Shown one piece after another: positions 1 through 5,460 of a stretch of DNA of 5,670 nucleotides. The first letter of the stretch is position 1, and the number at the start of each line of letters is the position of its first letter. The stretch comes from SG8-4 sp964562575 (GTDB taxonomy: Bacteria; Planctomycetota; Phycisphaerae; Sedimentisphaerales; Anaerobacaceae): assembly GCA_964562575.1 (NCBI GenBank), contig CAZLTY010000235.1, forward strand, positions 1 through 5,670. The letters are read 5' to 3'. The notes under the pieces were generated by a model that was given only the letters and a program-made list of their open reading frames with translations, had not been told where the DNA came from and made no database searches. The position numbers were made by a program, and so were the translations under genes.

Positions 1-108
1 GATAGCAAACCAATCGGCCAAAAAAACGTCAGCTTAGCTTAACACCTATGGGGCTGGCCCCCTACTCCTGTTCTCCCTGATTATTCGCGCAACTACAGAC
101 ATGCTATT
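1..108 (+). other. Closed upstream flank of the subtilase fragment
   Basis: No intact gene is visible here. Stops close every plus frame: TAA at 40-42 in the frame of the downstream subtilase fragment, TAG at 35-37 in the second frame, and TAG at 3-5 plus TGA at 78-80 in the third. From 43 onward the subtilase frame is open, and its residues just before the ATG at 109 (Pro-Asp, six residues, then HAIMSVDSG) sit where subtilases usually carry a PDV-APG-type segment leading to the catalytic Ser. The APG part is not recognisable. I infer that this is decayed or frameshifted subtilase coding sequence, or a contig end of poor quality. Confidence 0.4.
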
Positions 109-828
109 ATGTCTGTGGACAGTGGCACTTGTGACGGCCCGGCTTGGCCGGATCTGGAGCCCAACGACTACACAAACAAAGTCGGCACTTCTGTAGCGGC
201 CCCTTTTGTCGCAGGTTGTGCTGGGCTGGTTATTGACGCCTTGCAGCAGAAGCGACTGGAGGCCGGTGCAGATCCAAATGACCTCTGGGACTTTTACTCC
301 TCTGATGATGCACTCTTTGTAAAGATGGTGCTGTGCGCTACAGCCACGGAAACGAATGAATCACGGGAGGATGAGGATGGTCTTTTCAGCCCGACTCTGC
401 AACGCGCTGAGCCCGGGCCTATGAATTATCCAGTGGGCAAAGACCCGTACGAGGGATATGGGATCGTCAATGCGGATGCAGCCGTTGAGGCGGTCTTTCT
501 TGAGTACGAATGGGGGTCCTCCGAACGTGATGTGTTGGGAGAGGACCCGGCTGATCGGCGTGCATGGGCGAGACGTGTAGTGCTGTCACCTGAGATCGAC
601 TGCCGTGTGATTTTGGCTAATCCCCCTGACGGGGATTTCGACCTGTATCTGTATTCAGGGACGCCAAATCCGACGGGTACTCCCCGAATCCTGGCGTCGA
701 GCACAAACGCAGCTCCGGGCGACCAAGAGTCTATCGCTCATACTCCTGCCGAACAAGACGACAGAGCGATACTTGTAGTCAAGCGCGTTACAGGTTGGGG
801 TCAGTTCCAACTGACGAATCCCAACTAA
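109..828 (+). CDS. C-terminal fragment of a subtilisin-family (S8) serine peptidase
   Basis: The 239-residue product carries the subtilase nucleophile motif GTSVAAPFVAG at residues 26-36, with Ser28 as the expected catalytic serine. The usual end of the catalytic domain follows (GYGIVNADAAVEA, 116-128). Residues about 134-239 look like a beta-sandwich domain of the pre-peptidase C-terminal kind, with DGDFDLYLYS at 174-183 and a closing GQFQL strand. Such enzymes are normally secreted. The family order is Asp, His, Asn, Ser, so a working enzyme needs roughly 200 or more residues upstream. These are absent: an in-frame TAA lies at 40-42, ATG 109 is the first possible start after it, and no Shine-Dalgarno site precedes that start. 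As it stands the product lacks Asp and His and has no signal peptide, so it is most likely a pseudogene remnant or a gene broken by a frameshift or assembly error. The family call is firm; integrity is doubtful. Confidence 0.75.
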   Translation: MSVDSGTCDGPAWPDLEPNDYTNKVGTSVAAPFVAGCAGLVIDALQQKRLEAGADPNDLWDFYSSDDALFVKMVLCATATETNESREDEDGLFSPTLQRAEPGPMNYPVGKDPYEGYGIVNADAAVEAVFLEYEWGSSERDVLGEDPADRRAWARRVVLSPEIDCRVILANPPDGDFDLYLYSGTPNPTGTPRILASSTNAAPGDQESIAHTPAEQDDRAILVVKRVTGWGQFQLTNPN

Positions 829-1053
829 CTCCGAAATCAGGGACAGCGCGGGCTGCCTCTCGTTCTGAGAAGCCGATGCTGGGAACGGCCGGTCGGGCGA
901 CCGTATGATGTCAAGGATCATGTCCCCGTAGTCGAACTCATCAACGGTCAAGACGTGAGTTGCCCAAAGAATGGCCGCTCCGACTTGCTAGGAAACAGCA
1001 CGAAGAGCTTTTCCCTTGTTTCCGCGCACGGGCGCAATTAGAATCCGCATCTT
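829..1053. other. Intergenic region between subtilase fragment and cinA
   Basis: No plus-strand gene is supported. Two small adjacent inverted repeats follow the subtilase stop: CGGTC/GACCG at 890-894 and 899-903 with a 4-nt loop, and ATGAT/ATCAT at 905-909 and 917-921 with a 7-nt loop. Neither is followed by a T run, so they are poor terminator candidates. The minus strand is open from 987 down into the subtilase gene and reads in a protein-like way, but I recognise no family. A possible promoter for cinA lies at the right end. Confidence 0.4.
1016..1044 (+). promoter_or_regulatory. Possible weak promoter for cinA
   Basis: TTGTTT at 1016-1021 (three matches to the -35 consensus) is followed after 17 bp by TAGAAT at 1039-1044 (five of six to the -10 consensus). 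Transcription would begin around 1050-1053, almost at the cinA ATG at 1054, giving a leaderless or nearly leaderless mRNA. That agrees with the absence of a visible Shine-Dalgarno site before cinA. The match is modest and could be chance. Confidence 0.3.
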
Positions 1054-2292
1054 ATGAAGAAGGCATGTATTGTCAGTATCGGCAATGAGCTTCTCACCGG
1101 GCAGACGGTGGATACTAATGCTGCGCATTTGTGCGCCGGGCTGCTTTCGATTGGGATGCCGGTTGTCAGCACTTATGCCGTGGGCGATGAGATCAAGCAA
1201 ATCGTGCGGGCATTCGCCCTGGCGAGTGCGGACGCCGAGGTGGTGATAGCGACCGGAGGGTTGGGGCCTACAGATGATGATCTAACACGCCAGGCGCTAG
1301 CAAAATTCCTCGGCGCCGAATTGAAATTGCAAAACGAGCTTCTGGAGAAGATGCGGGAGTATTTCGCAGGACGGAATCTTCAAATGGCGGCCAAGAACGA
1401 GATTCAAGCCTTTCTGCCGACTGGGGCCAGGGCGCTGGCGAACAATCGCGGCACTGCACCGGGGATCATGGCTGAATCGGATGGCAGGTTGTTTTTTGCC
1501 ATGCCCGGCGTGCCCTTGGAAATGAAGCAGATGTTCGCCGAGTCGGTTCTGCCTGAGTTGCGGCAATTCGCCGGCGACCAGGCTGTCGTGGTCAGGAAAC
1601 TGAGATGCTTCGGGGCCGGTGAATCGACGATCGCCCAGCGGCTCGAGACGATCATGCAGCGAGGCAGGAATCCTCTGATCAACTGCACGGTCGAGTTCGG
1701 CGTCATTACCCTGCACATCGTCGCTACGGCCCAGGGTGCCGAGACGGCTGAGCGGATGGCCCTTAAAGACGAGCAATCACTGCGCAAGACGCTCGGAGAG
1801 CTGGTTTACGGCAGCGCTGAGCAGAGCCTCGGGCAGGTAGTGGGCGAAAAGCTCAGGCGGCACCGAAAGACTCTCGCCGTGGCCGAATCCTGCACCGGAG
1901 GCCTGCTGGCCAAGCTGCTGACCGACATCCCCGGGGCGAGTGAGTACTTCACCTGCGGCTGGGTAACCTACAGCAACCAGGCCAAGAGCAGCGAACTGGG
2001 CATACCCGCCGAATTGATTGACAAACACGGCGCCGTCAGCGAGCAGGTCGCCGAGGCGATGGCCCGCGGCGCAAGGAGGAGAGCCGGTACAGATTTTGCG
2101 ATCGGCATAACCGGAATAGCCGGTCCAGGTGGTGGATCCGAACAAAAACCTTCCGGACTTGTATATGTAAGTGTCGATTCCGAGCAGGGCTGTGAGACGA
2201 AACGCTGTCTTTTCACCCACAACAGGCGGTTCGTACGGCTCCGATCGGCTCAAACTGCACTGAATATGCTCCGCTTGAAATTGAACGTTTGA
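1054..2292 (+). CDS. cinA: CinA: nicotinamide-nucleotide amidohydrolase with N-terminal MoCF/pyrophosphatase domain
   Basis: The 412-residue length is usual for full-length two-domain CinA. The N-terminal molybdopterin-binding-like (COG1058) domain shows SIGNELLTGQTVDTNA at residues 8-23, ATGGLGPTDDDLTRQA at 66-81, the GTAPG motif at 133-137 and MPGVPLEM at 150-157. In characterised family members this half hydrolyses ADP-ribose. The C-terminal PncC-type domain (about 255-412) deamidates NMN to nicotinate mononucleotide in the pyridine-nucleotide salvage cycle. It has AESCTGG with Ser279 as likely nucleophile, VTYSNQAK with Tyr306 and Lys311, and GITGIAGPGGG at 351-361. No key motif is missing, so both activities look intact. 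The start fits family N-termini, although no clear ribosome-binding site precedes it. The protein is cytoplasmic. The name comes from competence-induced expression in streptococci; a competence role here would be inference. The pilB promoter overlaps its stop codon. Confidence 0.95.
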   Translation: MKKACIVSIGNELLTGQTVDTNAAHLCAGLLSIGMPVVSTYAVGDEIKQIVRAFALASADAEVVIATGGLGPTDDDLTRQALAKFLGAELKLQNELLEKMREYFAGRNLQMAAKNEIQAFLPTGARALANNRGTAPGIMAESDGRLFFAMPGVPLEMKQMFAESVLPELRQFAGDQAVVVRKLRCFGAGESTIAQRLETIMQRGRNPLINCTVEFGVITLHIVATAQGAETAERMALKDEQSLRKTLGELVYGSAEQSLGQVVGEKLRRHRKTLAVAESCTGGLLAKLLTDIPGASEYFTCGWVTYSNQAKSSELGIPAELIDKHGAVSEQVAEAMARGARRRAGTDFAIGITGIAGPGGGSEQKPSGLVYVSVDSEQGCETKRCLFTHNRRFVRLRSAQTALNMLRLKLNV

Positions 2293-2317
2293 CTATCTGC
2301 GCTGTAAGTGTTATAAT
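2289..2317 (+). promoter_or_regulatory. Near-consensus sigma70-type promoter for pilB-pilT
   Basis: TTGACT at 2289-2294 (five of six to TTGACA) is followed by a 17-bp spacer and a perfect TATAAT at 2312-2317. TG at 2309-2310 adds an extended -10 (TGnTATAAT). The predicted start is near 2324, leaving a 5' leader of about 30 nt that contains the pilB ribosome-binding site. The -35 box overlaps the cinA stop codon (TGA, 2290-2292). I see no clear operator repeat around it. Promoter activity itself is inferred from the sequence. Confidence 0.75.
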
Positions 2318-2353
2318 GACCCTAACTGGGGCACGCAGATTACTGAGGAGAAT

Positions 2354-4090
2354 ATGGCACAAAAACGCAGGAAATTGGGCGAAATAATATATAAGGCCGG
2401 TCTTGTGGAAAAGCAGGCCCTAATCAATGCAATAAAGGCGTCAAAAAGCAATAACAAACGCGTCGGCGAAGTACTGCTCGAACAGGGGCTGATAGATGAA
2501 GAAAATCTGACCAAATGCATCGCCAAGCAATTTGGGATGGAATACATAAATCCGGCTACCGCTTCGATTTCGCCCGAAGCGGCGAAAGCCCTGCCGGATG
2601 AGATCGTCAAGAGACACAATGTCATCCCGATGGACATGAGTAACGGCAGGTTGAAACTGATTATCAGCGACCCGTCGGACCTGGAGATGATGGATGCCAT
2701 TCGCTTCCGCCTGAACACCGAGCCGGAATGCTATCTTGCGAGCCCCACGAAAATCCGCGAGTACCTCGAAGATTCCTTCGAGCAAGCGGACGACGAAGAA
2801 GAAGACAGACTCAAGCATAGTATCGACGCAACGGCAGCCGAGCTTGCCGAGGTCGGCCACGAATTGGCAGCCGAGACACTTCGCGCTCAGGCAGCCGACC
2901 CCGACGACGATGCTCCCATCATTAGATTGGTGAACCTTATAATCGACAACGCCTTTCACATGCGCGCCAGTGACATACATATCGAACCGATGGCCGACAG
3001 GGTGCGGATAAGATACCGTGTCGATGGTGTCTGCCTTGAACGGGACAACATTCCCAAGTCAATGCAGGCCCCGCTGGTCACTCGTTTCAAGATTCTCTCG
3101 GGTATGGACATTGCCGAGAAAAGGCTGCCGCAGGACGGTCGTATCAAACGCGAGATTGCCAACATGGACATCGATTTTCGTGTCTCGTCCCTGCCGGGCG
3201 TCCACGGGCCCAGCGTCGTGCTGCGAATTCTGCGCCCCGACGCGGTCAATATCGGCATCGAAGCGCTGGGATTCGCGCAGGAGAATTCCGAGCGGTTCCA
3301 GCGCATAATCAAGAGACCTAACGGCATCTTTCTGGTCACGGGTCCTACCGGTAGCGGAAAAACCACAACACTTTATGCGGCGTTGCAGGAACTCAACAAA
3401 CCCGACAAGAAGATCATCACCGCCGAAGACCCGGTGGAGTATAACTTTGCCGGGATGAATCAATGCCAGGTCAAGGATGAGATCGAACTGACGTTTGACA
3501 AGATTCTCCGGGCAATGCTTCGACAGGCACCCAACATCATTCTCATCGGTGAAATTCGAGACGGCGTCGTGGCCGACATCGCAATCCAGGCGGCGCTGAC
3601 GGGGCACCTGGTTTTCAGCACATTACATACCAATGACGCCCCAAGCGCGATTACGCGTCTGATAGATATGGGTGTCAAGCCGTTTCTCGTGGCCAGCTCC
3701 ATTCAGGCTATCATGGCCCAGCGACTCGTCAGAGTCATCTGCAAGAAATGCAATGTAGTCGATGAGAATCCGAACATGGAGCATTTGGAGTCGCTCGGAA
3801 TAACCGCCGAAGACGTCGCCAAACACCCTCCGCACAAGGGCGCCGGATGTACGCAATGCCAGGGCACGGGGTACAAGGGGCGAATCGCAATATTTGAAAT
3901 GTTCGAAATGACGAACGAGATCAGAGACCTGGCCTTCAAGAGAGCACCGACAACCGAACTGAGAAAGGCCGCCAAGGCAAGTGGAATGAAGAGCCTGATG
4001 GAAGACGGCAAGCTCAAGATATTCGGCGCAGTAACGACACCGGCTGAGGTGGTGAGAATCACTCAGACAGAAGGTGAAGCAGCAGACTAG
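2354..4090 (+). CDS. pilB: PilB, type IV pilus assembly (extension) ATPase, GspE/PilB family
   Basis: This 578-residue AAA-type secretion ATPase forms the cytoplasmic hexamer that powers pilin polymerisation at the base of a type IV pilus. Residues 7-59 hold two tandem 24-residue MshEN-type motifs, a class that binds cyclic-di-GMP in MshE and some PilB proteins. An acidic linker follows at about 144-152, and the ATPase core begins near 185 (ASDIHIEP, 205-212). Walker A is GPTGSGKT at 330-337 (Lys336), the Asp box is TAEDPVEY at 356-363, the Walker B region is IILIGEIRD at 395-403 (Glu400), and the His box is GHLVFSTLHT at 417-426. The zinc tetracysteine is Cys463, Cys466, Cys499 and Cys502. 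The common DPD before Walker B reads APN here. GAGGAG at 2345-2350 is the ribosome-binding site. GspE of a type II secretion system is the alternative, but the adjacent pilT favours PilB. Confidence 0.93.
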   Translation: MAQKRRKLGEIIYKAGLVEKQALINAIKASKSNNKRVGEVLLEQGLIDEENLTKCIAKQFGMEYINPATASISPEAAKALPDEIVKRHNVIPMDMSNGRLKLIISDPSDLEMMDAIRFRLNTEPECYLASPTKIREYLEDSFEQADDEEEDRLKHSIDATAAELAEVGHELAAETLRAQAADPDDDAPIIRLVNLIIDNAFHMRASDIHIEPMADRVRIRYRVDGVCLERDNIPKSMQAPLVTRFKILSGMDIAEKRLPQDGRIKREIANMDIDFRVSSLPGVHGPSVVLRILRPDAVNIGIEALGFAQENSERFQRIIKRPNGIFLVTGPTGSGKTTTLYAALQELNKPDKKIITAEDPVEYNFAGMNQCQVKDEIELTFDKILRAMLRQAPNIILIGEIRDGVVADIAIQAALTGHLVFSTLHTNDAPSAITRLIDMGVKPFLVASSIQAIMAQRLVRVICKKCNVVDENPNMEHLESLGITAEDVAKHPPHKGAGCTQCQGTGYKGRIAIFEMFEMTNEIRDLAFKRAPTTELRKAAKASGMKSLMEDGKLKIFGAVTTPAEVVRITQTEGEAAD

Positions 4091-4118
4091 AGGCAATGTA
4101 CTTTTTGAGGATTTATAG

Positions 4119-5276
4119 ATGGCAACTGTAAACATGGACAGATTGCTGGAGGCCTGCGTTAATATGGGCGCTTCAGATATTCACCTTACGACCAACCAGC
4201 CGCCGGTATTGAGAATCGACGGCGGGCTCAGACCTTTGGAAACCAAGGTCCTCGAGCCCGACGACACCGAGGCGCTAGTGAGGTCTATCACGCCGGACCG
4301 CAACCAGCAGGAGCTTCAGGAGGAAGGTGGAACCGACTTCGGCTTTGCCTATGCTGACAAAGGGAGATTTCGTGTCTCAGTCTTTCGGCAGAAAGGCAAT
4401 CTCGCCATGGTTCTTCGTCTTATCCCGTCCAAGATCCTCACTTTTGAGGAAATAGGCTTGCCGCAGATTTGTCAGGCCTTGTGCCGCAGACCAAGAGGGC
4501 TGTTCTTGGTGACAGGCCCAACCGGATGTGGCAAAACGACCACACTTGCGACTATGATCAACTATATCAATACGAACTTCGACCGCCACATTATAACCAT
4601 TGAAGAACCGATAGAATACTATCACAACCATAAGAAATCACTTATTAATCAGCGGTCGGTTGGCGTCGATGTTCCGAGCTTTTCCGAGGCGTTGAGACGC
4701 GTTCTGAGGCAGGACCCCGACGTGATTCTCGTCGGCGAATTGCGTGACCTCGAAACAATCGAAGCGGCCGTGCGAGCCGCCGAGACGGGCCACCTTGTCT
4801 TTAGCACAGTGCACACCACAAGTGCCGCAGGTACGATTACGCGACTAATCGACGTTTTCCCCGTCAACCAGCAGGAGCAGATACGCATTCAATTGAGCAG
4901 TAATCTGATTGCGGTGCTCAGCCAGGCGCTTTGCCCCAAGGCCACCGGCCGGGGCCGAATCGCCGCCTACGAGTTTATGGTCGTGACTCCCGCTATCGCC
5001 AACCTCATCCGCGAGAACAAAACATACCGAATCGACTCCAGCATTCAAACCGGCAAGAAGCTGGGAATGCAGCTCCTCGACGAGCACCTCTGGCGCCTCT
5101 ATGACACCGGTGTAATCGCGTTGGAGGAGATGCTGGACAAAGGCCGCCAGCCGGGCGCCTTGCAGGACAAGGCCACCGCCAAGATAGAGACCTTGAAGGG
5201 AAGAGGAAAACACAAGCACAAGAAGAAAAAGGCGCAGCAGGAGATGGAGGACATGGGACAGATTCTCAGATCCTGA
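4119..5276 (+). CDS. pilT: PilT, type IV pilus twitching motility (retraction) ATPase
   Basis: This 385-residue hexameric ATPase depolymerises pili, giving twitching, surface sensing and, in competent species, DNA-pilus retraction. The N-terminal PAS-like domain opens with GASDIHLTTNQPPVLRIDG (17-35). Walker A is GPTGCGKT at 133-140 (Lys139), with Cys in place of the usual Ser. The Asp box is TIEEPIEY at 160-167, with Glu where Asp is commoner. Walker B is DPDVILVGELRD at 199-210 (Glu207), and the His box is GHLVFSTVHT at 224-233. The retraction-linked AIRNLIRE-type motif reads AIANLIRE at 292-299, followed by SSIQTGKKLGM. After the usual end near residue 352 there is a charged tail of about 30 residues, rich in Lys and His at 360-371. 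The gene starts 28 bp after pilB with GAGGA at 4107-4111, seven bases before ATG, so the two are very probably co-transcribed. Unlike PilB it has no tetracysteine motif. Confidence 0.95.
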   Translation: MATVNMDRLLEACVNMGASDIHLTTNQPPVLRIDGGLRPLETKVLEPDDTEALVRSITPDRNQQELQEEGGTDFGFAYADKGRFRVSVFRQKGNLAMVLRLIPSKILTFEEIGLPQICQALCRRPRGLFLVTGPTGCGKTTTLATMINYINTNFDRHIITIEEPIEYYHNHKKSLINQRSVGVDVPSFSEALRRVLRQDPDVILVGELRDLETIEAAVRAAETGHLVFSTVHTTSAAGTITRLIDVFPVNQQEQIRIQLSSNLIAVLSQALCPKATGRGRIAAYEFMVVTPAIANLIRENKTYRIDSSIQTGKKLGMQLLDEHLWRLYDTGVIALEEMLDKGRQPGALQDKATAKIETLKGRGKHKHKKKKAQQEMEDMGQILRS

Positions 5277-5286
5277 TCAATCAGTC

Positions 5287-5328
5287 TCGATTCTCAATTC
5301 GACATTCCTTGTTCGATATTGGATATTC
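5287..5328. repeat. TTCGA/GATATT-rich repeat-like element
   Basis: TCGA recurs at 5287, 5299 and 5313. TTCGACATT (5298-5306) and TTCGATATT (5312-5320) are near-identical units 14 bp apart, and GATATT occurs at 5315 and again at 5322. The AT-rich, repetitive composition differs from the flanking genes. I recall similar GAATATCGAACAAGGAAT-like intergenic sequences scattered through planctomycete-type genomes, but one window cannot show that this is a dispersed family. Confidence 0.4.
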
Positions 5329-5422
5329 AAACCCAATAACGTCCTGCGAATCCTCTGGATCTTCGCTGTTTCGTTGAAGTTGTTGTGTATGGTTTGTCGA
5401 GTCCCTGATATCCAGTTCGGCC

Positions 5423-5450
5423 GCCGAAATACGTCGGCTCATTGTTTTGT
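5423..5450 (+). terminator. Possible weak intrinsic terminator after pilT
   Basis: GCCGA at 5423-5427 pairs with TCGGC at 5434-5438 around a 6-nt loop, and an interrupted T-rich stretch (ATTGTTTTGT, 5441-5450) follows. The stem is short and the T run is offset, so this is a tentative terminator for pilB-pilT. An alternative 6-bp stem, GGCTCA (5436-5441) with TGAGCC (5456-5461), shares bases with it and reaches the stop codon of the convergent gene. Confidence 0.3.
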
Positions 5451-5460
5451 TATCCTGAGC

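Noticed and set aside
890..921. Two adjacent inverted repeats after the subtilase fragment as a terminator
   Set aside because: The stems are five base pairs and neither is followed by a T tract, so a terminator call is not supported.
988..1200. 70-codon minus-strand reading across the cinA start
   Set aside because: It overlaps the conserved CinA N-terminus and shows no recognisable features.
1297..1787. Long minus-strand open readings opposite cinA
   Set aside because: They lie wholly antisense to a complete, motif-rich cinA. Their translations show no family features and they have no ribosome-binding sites.
2441..4135. Several minus-strand open readings of 119-182 codons opposite pilB
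   Set aside because: They overlap a full-length PilB with all motifs intact. Their compositions look like antisense shadows and no recognisable domain appears.
4377..5219. Minus-strand open readings opposite pilT
   Set aside because: They are shadows of an intact PilT, with no domain, start signal or neighbouring gene to support them.
5273..5284. CTGA-TCAA-TCAG hairpin at the pilT stop codon
   Set aside because: It has only four base pairs and no T run after it, too weak to call a terminator.
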